DNA of 64,000 bases, from contig OZ252227.1 of assembly GCA_965249175.1 (NCBI GenBank), positions 1,488,001-1,552,000 on the forward strand, written 5' to 3'. Numbering within the stretch: position 1 is the stretch's first letter; the number at the start of each line of letters is the position of its first letter. Source of the stretch: CAZYFH01 sp965249175 (GTDB taxonomy: Bacteria; Acidobacteriota; Vicinamibacteria; Vicinamibacterales; UBA8438). Positions 36,286 to 45,849 of this stretch are shown here, piece by piece. The position numbers and the translations under genes are program-made. The notes beneath the pieces are model-generated. The model was not told where the DNA came from. It did not search any database and worked only from the letters and a program-made list of their open reading frames with translations.

Positions 36286-36924
36286 CTACTGGAGACCCGT
36301 CGTCGGGAATGTCTGCGCGGCGACGAGCATCCGCATTTCCAAGAGATCGATCAAGGCCTCGCATCGCGTCACGATGTCGCCGCGTTCCAGCAGGGCCAGC
36401 CTTTCCACAGGTTCGAGCTCCAGATACTGCGCCAGTGCGTTCACGAGGTCGCCGTCGGCCATCTCGCGCGGCACGGTCGTGTCCGACCCGGTCTCGGTCG
36501 AACGGCGCTCGAGCAGCGCCTCGAGACGCTGCCGCGCGCTACGAAGACGGGGTCGCGCGTCGGGGTCCACGGTTTCGGGAAGGGCATCGACCGTGGCCAG
36601 CCTGTAGGCCCGGGAGTGCTCTTCCTCCCGCACCCGGAACTTCTCGAACCCACGCAGCACGATGTTGTACCGGCCGTCCGCCAAGCGTTCCACGTGGGTG
36701 ATCAGGCCGGCGCACCCCGTCGGATACACCGCGGGATTGACATCGGCTTCCCTGTCCCACCCCTCGCGGAGCAACACCATGCCGATGAGACGGTCACCGT
36801 TCAGCGCGTCTTGGACCATCTCGCGATAGCGGGCCTCGAAGATGTGGAGCGGGAGGAAAACGTTGGGAAAGAGAACGACGTTGGGCAGCGGAAAGATCGG
36901 AATGGTGGGCGGGAGCGTCGACAT
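36286..36924 (-). CDS. LON substrate-binding domain protein
   Basis: The 212-aa stand-alone homologue of the N-terminal domain of Lon protease starts at ATG 36924: MSTLPPTIPIFPLPNVVLFP, followed by LPLHIFEARYREMV, the hallmark of the family. No AAA or protease domain is present. Stand-alone LON-domain proteins are common, with no firmly established role; substrate recruitment to a partner is a possibility. It is last in a five-gene minus-strand run, 26 bp after the VWA gene. Confidence 0.85.
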   Translation of the reverse strand: MSTLPPTIPIFPLPNVVLFPNVFLPLHIFEARYREMVQDALNGDRLIGMVLLREGWDREADVNPAVYPTGCAGLITHVERLADGRYNIVLRGFEKFRVREEEHSRAYRLATVDALPETVDPDARPRLRSARQRLEALLERRSTETGSDTTVPREMADGDLVNALAQYLELEPVERLALLERGDIVTRCEALIDLLEMRMLVAAQTFPTTGLQ

Positions 36925-36950
36925 CGGCGGCACGTGACCAACGTCTGACA

Positions 36951-38228
36951 CTAGTGGACCGTCTTCGTCTTCTTGTCCATGTAGTCCATGAGGACGTACT
37001 GCCCGAGCGTGAACGGCGTCGTGAAATAGGCCTTCCCGCGACAGATGGCCGCGACGCGCCGCACGAACGCCACGAGCTCGTGGTCGCGCGCCAGCATGAA
37101 GGTATTGATCATGATGCCGGCCTTGCGACAACTGGCCACCTCGGCAAACGTTTCGGCGATGATCATCGGGTCGAGGCCGAACGCGTTGCGGTAAATCTGC
37201 CCATCCTGCTGGGTCAGCGCCGACGGCTTCCCGTCGGTGATCATGACGATCTGGCGCATGTCCTTCCGCTGGCGCTCCAGGATGCGTCTCGCGAGACGGA
37301 GCCCTTCCCGGGTGTTCGTGTAGTAGGGGCCGACCCGCACCCGGGCAAGCTGCTTCAACGGGATCTCCTCGGCGGAATCGTGAAACAGCACGACGTTCAG
37401 CGCGTCACCCGGATACTGCCGGCGGATGAGATTGGCTAGTGCCAGCGCGACCTGCTTCGCCGGCGTGAAGCGATCCTCGCCATAGAGGATCATGCTGTGG
37501 CTGCAGTCGAGCATGAGCACGGTCGCGCACGAGCTCTGATACTCGCCCTGGGCCACCATGAGGTCTTCGTATTGCACGTCGATGAGGCTGCTCCCCACGG
37601 CTCCTCGGGCGCGCCTAACCGCATTGAGAATTGTCCCGCTGGCATCGATGTTGATCGTGTCGCCGAACTCGTACGGCTTCGACGTGCCGCTCGCCTCGAC
37701 GCCCGTCGCGAGCTCGCGCGTATCGTGTCGGCCGAAGCTGCTCCGGCCGGTCGATCCGAGAAGGTCGCGGAGCGCGCGGTAGCCGAGGAAATCAAGGCTC
37801 TTGTCGGTCATCTCGAAGCGCGCCGCCGGCGTCTCCGGGCCGGACATTGACGCCCCGGCCTGCCCGTCGCCGCCGGGGCGCATGCTTATATACCCCTGCT
37901 CGGCCATTTGCTCGATGATCTGTTGGATGAGTTGTTCGAGCCCTGATTGACCCTCCGCCTGGTCGGCGTCCGCCGGGTCGCCCAGGAGCTGCTGCACGGC
38001 CTCTTCCGGCAGCAGGCCGCCGTTCAGGAGCGCATCGAGGATCGCGTCGTGGAGCGCCTGCACGGTATGGTCGCTGTTCTCGTCATCCTCATCAGGGGCT
38101 GCCAGCGGGTCGCCGTACGGGTTGTCGAAGCCGCTCGACAGGAGCAATTCGGAGAGCTTGGAGACGAGCTCCTCGAGGTCGACGCCGCCGAGGGCCTCAC
38201 CGGTATACCGGGTGTAGCGATAGCGCAT
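36951..38228 (-). CDS. VWA-domain protein, partner of the MoxR/Mg-chelatase-like ATPase
   Basis: The 425-aa protein starts at ATG 38228 (MRYRYTRYTGEALGGVDLEE). The N-terminal half is acidic and helical (DEDDENSD; EEAVQQLLGDPADADQ). The C-terminal half (about 220-425) is a von Willebrand A domain with MIDAS residues in LMLDCSHSMILYGEDRF (DxSxS) and later VMITDGKPSAL. Pairing of a VWA protein with a MoxR/BchI-like AAA ATPase is a known chaperone-like arrangement for metal insertion or complex assembly. The client here is unknown. Confidence 0.85.
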   Translation of the reverse strand: MRYRYTRYTGEALGGVDLEELVSKLSELLLSSGFDNPYGDPLAAPDEDDENSDHTVQALHDAILDALLNGGLLPEEAVQQLLGDPADADQAEGQSGLEQLIQQIIEQMAEQGYISMRPGGDGQAGASMSGPETPAARFEMTDKSLDFLGYRALRDLLGSTGRSSFGRHDTRELATGVEASGTSKPYEFGDTINIDASGTILNAVRRARGAVGSSLIDVQYEDLMVAQGEYQSSCATVLMLDCSHSMILYGEDRFTPAKQVALALANLIRRQYPGDALNVVLFHDSAEEIPLKQLARVRVGPYYTNTREGLRLARRILERQRKDMRQIVMITDGKPSALTQQDGQIYRNAFGLDPMIIAETFAEVASCRKAGIMINTFMLARDHELVAFVRRVAAICRGKAYFTTPFTLGQYVLMDYMDKKTKTVH

Positions 38229-38260
38229 GATGGGTTGCGACGGTCCTGAGCCTTGAGCGC

Positions 38261-39772
38261 TCAGTTGTAATACTTCTTCTTGCGATCGCCGCGGACCCGT
38301 AGGTTCGGATCGAAGTACGGCTCGGTTCCACCCGTGTTGCGTCGCGGTTTCTCCACCGCACGGTAGCTCCAGTCGTCCGCGCGGCTGATCTTCTTCTGTG
38401 CGTACAGCCCCTCGAGGACGAAGTCGATCGCCGCGGCGACCGTCGGAGGAGCCGCGTCGGGCTCGGCACCGGCCTGCCGGGTCAGCTCGGAGAGCCCTTG
38501 GATCTCGGACACCTGCGCGATCAGCTCCGCGGACGAGACGGTATCGCTCCCCGGGAGCGAACCGCCCATGTCGAACCATTCGACGACGAGGTGCGTGTCC
38601 ACACCGTCGAACCGCCCGTCGAAGACGGCCGCCACCGCAGACCGGATCAGATCGCGTGCGACGTTGTCCGCGCCGCGCAACTCCCCCTCGTACTCGAGCT
38701 CGAACTTGCCGGTGATAGACGGCAGCGCCGCGTAGATGTCGGTCACCCGCGCCGTCGGCTGTTCGCTGGCGGCGAGCGCGCGGCGCTCCGCGTTCGAGAC
38801 AACGTTTTCCAGACAGGTAATGGGCAGGCGCTGGCTGACCCCCGATCGCAGATCGACTTTCTTGTTGGCGCGAGCCTGGAACGCCACTTCCTCGACGATT
38901 TCTCGCACATAGGCCGGGACCGTCACCCCGGAGCCGTCCGCTGCACCGGGGTCCGCGCGGTCGATCCACGCCTCCTGTGCGGTGATGGCCATCGCGTCGC
39001 TGCGCGTCTGTGGGTAATGGGTCCGGATCTCGGACCCGATGCGGTCCTTGAGCGGCGTGACGATCTTGCCACGCGCCGTGTAGTCCTCTGGGTTGGCCGT
39101 GAACGTCATCATCACATCCAGCGGCAGCCGCACGGGGTAGCCCTTAATCTGAACATCACCCTCCTGGAGGATGTTGAACAGGCCCACCTGGATCTTGCTG
39201 GCGAGGTCCGGTAACTCGTTGACGGCGAAAATGCAGCGGTTCGCGCGCGGGAGGAGTCCGTAGTGCACGGTCAGCTCGTCGGAGAGCTGCAATCCCGCTC
39301 GCGCTGCTTTGATCGGATCGAGGTCGCCAATCATGTCGGCGATGGTCACGTCCGGTGTCGCCAGTTTCTCCACGTAGCGCGCCGACCGCGGGAGCCAGGC
39401 GACGGGCAACGCGTCGCCTTCATCGCGGAGCCGGGTCCGGCAGGCGGCGCAGAGCGGATTCAGCGGATCATCGTTGATCTCGCATCCGGGAATGATCGGC
39501 ACTTCAGGGTCGAGTAGGTCCGCGAGACCGCGAAGGAGACGTGTTTTCGCTTGTCCGCGCAGACCCAGGATGATGAAGTTGTGTCGCGACAGGAGGGCGT
39601 TGACGACCTGCGGCACGACCGAATCGTCGTAGCCGATAATCCCCGGGAACAGCGGGCGACCGTCGCGGAGTGCCGCGATGAGGTTGTCGCGCAGCTCGTT
39701 CTTGACGCTGCGATGGGCGATGTCACCCGCGTCAATCGCGCGACGCAGGTCACCAAGCAACGTCGGCCGCAT
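38261..39772 (-). CDS. AAA+ ATPase of the magnesium-chelatase subunit I/MoxR class
   Basis: The 503-aa ATPase has Walker A GLRGQAKTRLL near residue 70 and Walker B-like CIFAVNELPDLASKIQ near 185. It contains a Cys-containing insertion (CEINDDPLNPLCAACRTR) that may bind metal. FTANPEDYTARGKIVTPLKDRIG is the sensor-1/arginine region, quoted in part only. The C-terminal 200 residues are helical. It is encoded nine bases after korB and 32 bp before its VWA partner, so it is probably co-transcribed with the oxidoreductase. Confidence 0.85.
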   Translation of the reverse strand: MRPTLLGDLRRAIDAGDIAHRSVKNELRDNLIAALRDGRPLFPGIIGYDDSVVPQVVNALLSRHNFIILGLRGQAKTRLLRGLADLLDPEVPIIPGCEINDDPLNPLCAACRTRLRDEGDALPVAWLPRSARYVEKLATPDVTIADMIGDLDPIKAARAGLQLSDELTVHYGLLPRANRCIFAVNELPDLASKIQVGLFNILQEGDVQIKGYPVRLPLDVMMTFTANPEDYTARGKIVTPLKDRIGSEIRTHYPQTRSDAMAITAQEAWIDRADPGAADGSGVTVPAYVREIVEEVAFQARANKKVDLRSGVSQRLPITCLENVVSNAERRALAASEQPTARVTDIYAALPSITGKFELEYEGELRGADNVARDLIRSAVAAVFDGRFDGVDTHLVVEWFDMGGSLPGSDTVSSAELIAQVSEIQGLSELTRQAGAEPDAAPPTVAAAIDFVLEGLYAQKKISRADDWSYRAVEKPRRNTGGTEPYFDPNLRVRGDRKKKYYN

Positions 39773-39781
39773 TCATCGATC

Positions 39782-40663
39782 CTACATGAACTCGCGAATC
39801 AGCTCCCCACGTGTGTCGCCGTCGATCACGTAGCTTTGTTGCACAAGGGGCTGTCCCGTCAGCGCCGGGTCGAGAGCGTCGAGCGGCGGCGGCGGATCTG
39901 GGTTGCGATAGATGAGCCCGATGGGAATCCGGTCGCCCCATTCCAAGGCCCGGTCCATCGCCGCGTGGAAATTGCTCGTGTCGTGCTCCTCTTCTTCGAG
40001 CTTGTAGACGCGCTCGCGGAACCACGGGTAGGAGTTGTGCTTGTTGAAGGTGACACACGGGCTGAACACGTCAATGAGCGCGAATCCAGGGTGCTGGATG
40101 CCGTCTTTGTACAGCTGCAGCAGGTGCTTTGGTTGCGCGCTGAAGCCGCGGGCGATATAGCCGCAGCCCGAGGCGAGCGCGAGCGACATCGGGTTCAACA
40201 TCCCTTCGATATTCCCGTGCGGCGTCGTCTTCGTCTTGATCCCGGTTTCGGTGGTTGGCGAGGCCTGCCCGGTCGTGAGCCCGTAAATCTCGTTGTTCAT
40301 CACGATGTACGTCACATCGATGTTGCGGCGCATCGCCTGAACGAAGTGGTTGAGCCCGATCCCGTAACCGTCGCCATCGCCACCGGTAATGATGACGGTC
40401 ATCGCCTGATTGGCGAGCTTGGCCCCGGTTGCAAAGGCCAGCGCCCGCCCGTGCAAGCTGTGAACGCCATACGAGCGGATGAACCCAGGCAGATTCGACG
40501 AGCACCCGATGCCCGACACGACCAGAAGATCGTGAGGCTGGATCTGCAGGTCGGCGCACGCTTGGAACAAGCTGCTGAGCACGCCGAAATCGCCACAACC
40601 GGGACACCAATCGGGCGGCGTTTCCGGTTTGAAATCCTTCGCGACGAGTGCTGGAGCTACCAT
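39782..40663 (-). CDS. korB: 2-oxoacid:ferredoxin oxidoreductase, beta subunit
   Basis: Thiamine-diphosphate subunit of a 2-oxoglutarate-type ferredoxin oxidoreductase, 293 aa. CPGCGDFGVLSSLFQA holds conserved Cys residues. The ThDP/Mg motif is GGDGDGYGIGLNHFVQAMRR with IVMNNEIYGLTTGQASPTT, matching the KorB class. It makes acyl-CoA, CO2 and reduced ferredoxin, or works in reverse for CO2 fixation. It lies 10 bp after korA. Confidence 0.92.
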   Translation of the reverse strand: MVAPALVAKDFKPETPPDWCPGCGDFGVLSSLFQACADLQIQPHDLLVVSGIGCSSNLPGFIRSYGVHSLHGRALAFATGAKLANQAMTVIITGGDGDGYGIGLNHFVQAMRRNIDVTYIVMNNEIYGLTTGQASPTTETGIKTKTTPHGNIEGMLNPMSLALASGCGYIARGFSAQPKHLLQLYKDGIQHPGFALIDVFSPCVTFNKHNSYPWFRERVYKLEEEEHDTSNFHAAMDRALEWGDRIPIGLIYRNPDPPPPLDALDPALTGQPLVQQSYVIDGDTRGELIREFM

Positions 40664-40673
40664 CGCTATCTCC

Positions 40674-42542
40674 TCACGCCTCGGCTGGCACGCCCGGCTT
40701 CGTGACTTGGTTCAGGCCTTCCCACGAGCCGCTCGTGCCGGTGGGATGGTCCGTTCGCCAGCCTGGCTCGATCGATACCGCCTCGACCAGTGCTTGGCCT
40801 CCGATGACTTGCTTGACGCCTGCAACGATGTGCTTTGGCTCGAACGGCTCGCCGTCGTACTTCCGAATGTGCCCGTCGGCCACACGGCTGCTCTCGGCAC
40901 GCAAGTGCCGCGCGAACTGCCCACTCTGGTTGTTTTCGATGATGATGACCCGCTTGCTCTTGTCCAGCACGGCGCAGATCTCGTCGACGTGGAGAGGGAC
41001 CAGGGTCTTGACCTGGAGGTGGTTGACCGACACGCCCTCGGCGTTGAGCCGTTCCGCCGCTTCCTTGATCGCGCCCCACGTCGAGCCCCAGCCGAGCAAG
41101 GTCGTTTCCGCGTCGGCGGGCCCTTCGAGGATTGGGGCCGGCAGATGCTGGAGGATGTTCTCCATCTTGCGTGCTCGCTTGCGTGTCATTTTCATCCGAC
41201 GGATTGGGTCGGTGTAGACGTCGCTCAACAGCACGCCATCCTCGTCGTGCTCGTCCGTGGCCGCCACATACAGGTGACCCGGCAGACCCGGGATGGCGCG
41301 CGGTGAGATCCCCGACGGCGTGTCCTTGTATCGGAGATACGGCTCGCCCGCGGGCGGTCCGTCCGCCTCTGTGATGAGCTCACCCCGGTCGATCGGGAAC
41401 TCGACGTCGAGCAGCTTGGTGTCAACGGTCTCACTGCCTTCGCACAGGAGCAGGTCCGCAAGGATGATGACCGGGAGCTGGAAGCGGTCTGCGACATCGA
41501 AGGCCTCGGAGGGCGTGACGAAACAATCGGGCATGCTTATAGGCGCCAGCACTACCCGCTGGAAGTCGCCCTGGCTGGCGCCGAACGCCTGGTTGAGATC
41601 GGCCTGCTCGGTCTTCGTCGGGACACCGGTCGACGGTCCGGCGCGCATGACGTTGATCACGACGGCGGGCGTTTCGAAGATGCCCGCCATGCCGATCGCC
41701 TCGGTCATCAGCGCGAACCCGCCGCCCGAGGTCGCGCACATCGCGCGCACGCCCATATGGTTGGCGCCGATGCACATGTTCATGACAGAGATCTCGTCCT
41801 CGACCTGTCGCACGCAGATGCCGAGCCGCTGTGCGTGGGTGGCAAACCACTCCAGGACGTGGGTGGCTGGGCTCATCGGGTACGCGACATAGAACTTGCA
41901 TCCGGCCAGGGCGGCACCCATCGCGAGCAGGTGGTTGCCCGACGCTTGCGCCCACGTCTGGTCCGTCGGTTCGAGCTTCGTACCGAGGGGCTGGAAGTTC
42001 TTGGCCGCGTAGTCGAATCCGTTCCGCGCGGCATCGACGTTCTTCTGGACGACCGCCGGCTTCTTTGCGAAGGTCGTTTCGAAGACCGACTCGAGTGCGG
42101 AGAAATCGAGCCCCATCATCTGCACCAACGCGCCGACAGCCACCGTGTTCTGCATGACCGGAAGTCGGGTCGCGTCGGGCGCCAGGTCGGGGATGGGGAG
42201 CGAGCAGAGCTGGACCCCCTGAGGCGGATCGTAGCTAGGGGCGAACTTGGCGCCGTTGTACAGCGCGATCCCGCCCGCCTGCAGCTCCTGCAAGTGCCGG
42301 TCGAGGCTGTCCTGGTTGAGGGCGATCAACGCATCAACCTGGTCGCCATGGTTGAGCGGCTTCTGCGCGGAGAATCGCATGCGAAGCCACGAATGCCCGC
42401 CCCGAATGACCGACTGGTAGGCGTTGTAGCTATACGCGCCGATGCCCTGCCGGGCCAGCGACAGTACCAACGTGTTTCCGGCGGACGCCGTGCCGTCTCC
42501 GGCCGCCCCGCCGATACCGACGATGATGTCTGGGTGCGACAT
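40674..42542 (-). CDS. korA: 2-oxoacid:ferredoxin oxidoreductase, fused gamma-alpha subunit
   Basis: The 622-aa protein starts at ATG 42542 (MSHPDIIVGIGGAAGDGTAS), preceded by GAGGAT. The gamma (CoA-binding) domain is residues 1-190. The alpha (pyrimidine-binding) domain follows, with YPMSPATHVLEWFA, GANHMGVRAMCATSGGGFAL and GPSTGVPTKTEQADLNQA. The C-terminal 100 residues hold the transketolase-like domain III (LLGWGSTWGAIKEA). Fusion of gamma and alpha is standard for the KorAB type. No ferredoxin gene is adjacent. It heads the korA-korB-AAA-VWA-LON run. Confidence 0.93.
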   Translation of the reverse strand: MSHPDIIVGIGGAAGDGTASAGNTLVLSLARQGIGAYSYNAYQSVIRGGHSWLRMRFSAQKPLNHGDQVDALIALNQDSLDRHLQELQAGGIALYNGAKFAPSYDPPQGVQLCSLPIPDLAPDATRLPVMQNTVAVGALVQMMGLDFSALESVFETTFAKKPAVVQKNVDAARNGFDYAAKNFQPLGTKLEPTDQTWAQASGNHLLAMGAALAGCKFYVAYPMSPATHVLEWFATHAQRLGICVRQVEDEISVMNMCIGANHMGVRAMCATSGGGFALMTEAIGMAGIFETPAVVINVMRAGPSTGVPTKTEQADLNQAFGASQGDFQRVVLAPISMPDCFVTPSEAFDVADRFQLPVIILADLLLCEGSETVDTKLLDVEFPIDRGELITEADGPPAGEPYLRYKDTPSGISPRAIPGLPGHLYVAATDEHDEDGVLLSDVYTDPIRRMKMTRKRARKMENILQHLPAPILEGPADAETTLLGWGSTWGAIKEAAERLNAEGVSVNHLQVKTLVPLHVDEICAVLDKSKRVIIIENNQSGQFARHLRAESSRVADGHIRKYDGEPFEPKHIVAGVKQVIGGQALVEAVSIEPGWRTDHPTGTSGSWEGLNQVTKPGVPAEA

Positions 42543-42609
42543 ATGATCCTCAGGTGACTGCGTGATCACCAACGAAAGGCCGCTCTCTCGGGCCGCGCGC
42601 CAAGAGGAC

Positions 42610-42615
42610 ATTATA
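42610..42615 (-). promoter_or_regulatory. Possible -10 box upstream of korA
   Basis: A perfect TATAAT on the minus strand lies 68 bp upstream of the korA start, in the gap after the M49-like gene. No convincing -35 hexamer is seen at 16-18 bp, so the call is tentative. Confidence 0.35.
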
Positions 42616-42662
42616 GGCAGTGGACGGTCGGGTGCGCCAGCGGGCGGGAGTATGAGCGCGGC

Positions 42663-44366
42663 TTATGGCGTGGCCACTCGGTCGCGCTCCAGCGCCTCCG
42701 CAGTGGTGTACAACGGACGGATGTCGGTCGGGATCGCCTCCAGGCGATCGAGCACGCGCTGCACCTCGGGCCGCACCACCCCGAGCGTCTCCAGTACGGT
42801 CCGCGCGGCCTCGTAGTCGCCCTCGGCCTGAATCGTCAGCAGCCGGCGCGTGAGCGCCTCCACGGCCGCGCGAATCCGGGTGTGATCCACGGCGAAGGTC
42901 CCGTCATCGCCGACAGTGACGGCGCCGGCGTCGAGAAACGTGTTCAGCTGAATAGCCACGCCGCGGCCATGCGCTTCGTTGATACCGAAGCGAATCGAGC
43001 GGAACGTCGACGCGAGAAAGGTGGCATACATCGAGCGCTCGAGCGAGCGGTCGACGACGCCCTTGTCGATCAGATAGTGCAGCGCCCAGAGGCCAGAGAT
43101 GTCCGCTTTGGCCTCCTCCATCGTGCTGTAGGTCTCTTGCAGCTCCTGGCGCACCGTGGTCGGGCGGTCGTTGACCTCTATCGCATGCGGTCCGAGGCCG
43201 TGCATCAGCTCGTGCATCAGGATGTGTGTGAAGAACGCCTCGAACGACAGCTCGGCCCGGTCTTGCGCCGGCAAGGCGATACGGGAAATAGGCAACAAGA
43301 CGGTTTCGAACTTCGCCTCCTGCACGTTCTTCAGCATGACTCGCTTGGAGCCTTTGTCGCGCACGACGCGCTCGTCGTTCGGCAGGTTGAACGCCGCGGT
43401 CTGGACGCCGCTGTTGGCGTCACCGGCGGTGAACACGACGTTCACGACCCGGATCGGCGCCAGCGCCCCGAGCTGGGGATCGCGGTGCGCCGGGTCGATC
43501 GGCAGGTGATCCTCCAGATCTTGCAGCTCGGCTCCGAAGCGCGCGAGCTGGTTGGTCTCCGCGTCGTCCCGAATGGTCACGAACGCCTCGAACGCCGCCT
43601 TGTAGTTGAACCACTCGTCCTCGTACACCTCGTACGGTCCGATGGTCGGCTCGATCGCGGCATCGAGCTCCATCCAGGCGACGTCGCTGTCGTAGTAGTC
43701 GTTCGAGAGGAACGCGGTCGCCCGCGTTTCGAGATAACGGGCGAGAGTCGGCTCCGAGGTCAGCGCCGCGGCCTCTCGGAGGCGAGCAGCCGCGAGGGCG
43801 AGCGGGCCTTGATACTCGACGCTATAGGGCACCGCTCGAAACGCGCCGTCGGGCGCGCGCCGGATCGTCGTGAAGAACCCTGTCGCCTCCGCGCGTTCTT
43901 CTTCGGACAGTCCGTCGATCCATGCCACCACGTCCTCGCGCGACGCGCCGGCCGGGTAGTACGCGGCGCCCGGCGGCTTCGGCGGCACGCCAGCGACAAA
44001 GGCGGCGTTGTCCTCGAGTCGCGACCACGGACCCTTGTTGACGAGGAAGAACTCCAGGCGCGCGCGACCGCTCGGGGTCTGGTCGCGTTCCAGCTCGAGC
44101 AAGAGCGACGGGCTACCGGCCCAGACCTGTTCGAGAAAGAGACCGTCCATGATGCGGGCCGCGTCGAGGATCTTGGCGAGCGCGCGGATTTCGGACCGCG
44201 GGAGCGCGCGTGTGTCCGCGCCGATCTCGACGGGGGCAAAGAGCGGTGGCATAGCGAAATCTCGTTGTTGCGTCGCACTCGTGCCCGGCACCGCCAGGAC
44301 ACCGGTTGCCGCGACGACTGCGGTCAGCAGCGCAGCCGTCGATCGTGTCGGCGTGGATCTCGTCAT
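42663..44366 (-). CDS. M49-like zinc peptidase (dipeptidyl-peptidase III-related), secreted
   Basis: The 567-aa protein starts at ATG 44366 (MTRSTPTRSTAALLTAVV), with GGAAGAG 11 bases upstream; a GTG at 44378 is less likely. A signal peptide runs to about residue 35 (SATQQ). The zinc site is HELMHGLGP, near residue 380, with the third ligand in EEAKADISGLWAL, the M49-type arrangement. It has HExxH rather than the HExxGH of eukaryotic DPP III, a form known among bacterial relatives. It is divergent from lpdA, 55 bp away. Confidence 0.85.
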   Translation of the reverse strand: MTRSTPTRSTAALLTAVVAATGVLAVPGTSATQQRDFAMPPLFAPVEIGADTRALPRSEIRALAKILDAARIMDGLFLEQVWAGSPSLLLELERDQTPSGRARLEFFLVNKGPWSRLEDNAAFVAGVPPKPPGAAYYPAGASREDVVAWIDGLSEEERAEATGFFTTIRRAPDGAFRAVPYSVEYQGPLALAAARLREAAALTSEPTLARYLETRATAFLSNDYYDSDVAWMELDAAIEPTIGPYEVYEDEWFNYKAAFEAFVTIRDDAETNQLARFGAELQDLEDHLPIDPAHRDPQLGALAPIRVVNVVFTAGDANSGVQTAAFNLPNDERVVRDKGSKRVMLKNVQEAKFETVLLPISRIALPAQDRAELSFEAFFTHILMHELMHGLGPHAIEVNDRPTTVRQELQETYSTMEEAKADISGLWALHYLIDKGVVDRSLERSMYATFLASTFRSIRFGINEAHGRGVAIQLNTFLDAGAVTVGDDGTFAVDHTRIRAAVEALTRRLLTIQAEGDYEAARTVLETLGVVRPEVQRVLDRLEAIPTDIRPLYTTAEALERDRVATP

Positions 44367-44421
44367 CGGACCGAGCACTCTTCCGTCGAATCCCTATAGT
44401 AATGTAGACGGCTCATTATTT

Positions 44422-45849
44422 ATGTCTGACACGACCCAGCTCGCGGTGATCGGGGCCGGTCCGGGCGGCTATACGGCGGCGTTCCAGGCCGCCGATCGTG
44501 GGCTGTCGGTCACGCTGATCGACGACGCGCCGCGACCGGGCGGCGTCTGTCTGCACCGCGGCTGTATGCCGTCGAAGGCGCTCCTGCATGCGGCGAAGGT
44601 CGTGACCGATGCGCGTGCCTCGACCCGCTGGGGCGTCGACTTCGGCACTCCATCCATCGATCCCGTCAAGCTCCGAGCGTGGAAGGACGAGGTGGTGGCC
44701 AAGCTCACCGGTGGGCTTGGTCAGCTCTCCACGCAACGCAAGGTCCGTTACGTCCAAGGGCGCGCGGCCTTTGCCGACGCGCACCGGCTCACGGTCGCGC
44801 CACCTGACGGGCCGGGTACGCAGACGGACATCGTGTTCGAGCACGCCATCCTCGCGACTGGCTCGCGACCCGCGCGCCCCGCCGCGCTCGCCCTCGACGA
44901 TCCGCGCGTGCTCGATTCCACCGGGGCCCTCGACGTCGAGCGGGTGCCGAGCACGTTGCTGGTGATTGGCGGGGGCTATATCGGGCTCGAGCTCGGGACG
45001 GTGTACGCGGCGCTCGGCTCGGCGGTCACCGTGGTCGAGATGACATCGAGCTTGCTCCCCGGGGCGGACGCCGACCTCGTCCGCGTGCTTGCGCGACGGA
45101 TCGGCCAGATTGCCGAGGCTGTCCACCTCGACACGACCGTGACCCGTCTTGCCCCGGCCGCGGACGGGATCGACGTGTCGCTCGCCGGGCCGGCGATCAC
45201 CGAGCCGGTGCAGCGCTTTGAGTCGGTGCTGGTGGCCGTGGGGCGCGTCCCCAACTCGGACGTCGTGGGACTCGATCGCACCGGTGTCGAGCTCGACGCC
45301 CGCGGGTTCGTCCGCGTGGATGGCCAGCGGCGCACGGCCGAGCCGACGATTTACGCCATTGGCGACGTAGCGGGCGAGCCGATGCTGGCGCACAAAGCGT
45401 TTCACGAGGCTCGCGTGGCGGTCGAGGCGATCACCGGCGGCGAATCCGCCTTCGCGCCGCGAGCGATTCCGGCCGTGGTGTTCACCGACCCGGAAGTGGC
45501 GTGGTGCGGTCTCACCGAGGCGGAGGCGTCGGAGACCGGCAGGCCGGTCGCGGTGGCCAGGTTCCCATGGGGTGCGTCCGGCCGCGCACTCACGCTCGAC
45601 CGCCCGGACGGCGTGACCAAGCTCGTGCTCGACCCGGAGACAGAGCACGTGCTCGGTGTGGGGATCGTCGGAACGGACGCCGGCGAGCTCATCGCAGAGG
45701 GCGTCGTGGCGGTCGAGATGGGCGCCACCGCGTCGGATCTCACCCGCTCGATTCATCCGCATCCCACGCTGTCGGAGACGCTGATGGAAGCCGCCGAGGT
45801 GTTCTTCGGCCAGAGCACGCACGTTTACCGCCCGAAGAAAGCCCGGTGA
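44422..45849 (+). CDS. lpdA: Dihydrolipoamide dehydrogenase (E3)
   Basis: Flavoenzyme that reoxidises dihydrolipoamide in 2-oxoacid dehydrogenase complexes, 475 aa from ATG 44422; the frame is open upstream but that is antisense to the divergent gene. The FAD motif is VIGAGPGGYTAAFQA. The redox disulfide is GGVCLHRGCMPSKALL. NAD motif VIGGGYIGLELGTVYAALGS is followed by the FAD motif YAIGDVAGEPMLAHKAF and the C-terminal His-Glu region SIHPHPTLSETLMEAA. No E1 or E2 genes are adjacent. Confidence 0.95.
   Translation: MSDTTQLAVIGAGPGGYTAAFQAADRGLSVTLIDDAPRPGGVCLHRGCMPSKALLHAAKVVTDARASTRWGVDFGTPSIDPVKLRAWKDEVVAKLTGGLGQLSTQRKVRYVQGRAAFADAHRLTVAPPDGPGTQTDIVFEHAILATGSRPARPAALALDDPRVLDSTGALDVERVPSTLLVIGGGYIGLELGTVYAALGSAVTVVEMTSSLLPGADADLVRVLARRIGQIAEAVHLDTTVTRLAPAADGIDVSLAGPAITEPVQRFESVLVAVGRVPNSDVVGLDRTGVELDARGFVRVDGQRRTAEPTIYAIGDVAGEPMLAHKAFHEARVAVEAITGGESAFAPRAIPAVVFTDPEVAWCGLTEAEASETGRPVAVARFPWGASGRALTLDRPDGVTKLVLDPETEHVLGVGIVGTDAGELIAEGVVAVEMGATASDLTRSIHPHPTLSETLMEAAEVFFGQSTHVYRPKKAR

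Noticed and set aside
44008..44421. N-terminal extension of dihydrolipoamide dehydrogenase
   Set aside because: The extension is antisense to the divergent M49-like gene, and ATG 44422 gives the normal family start.
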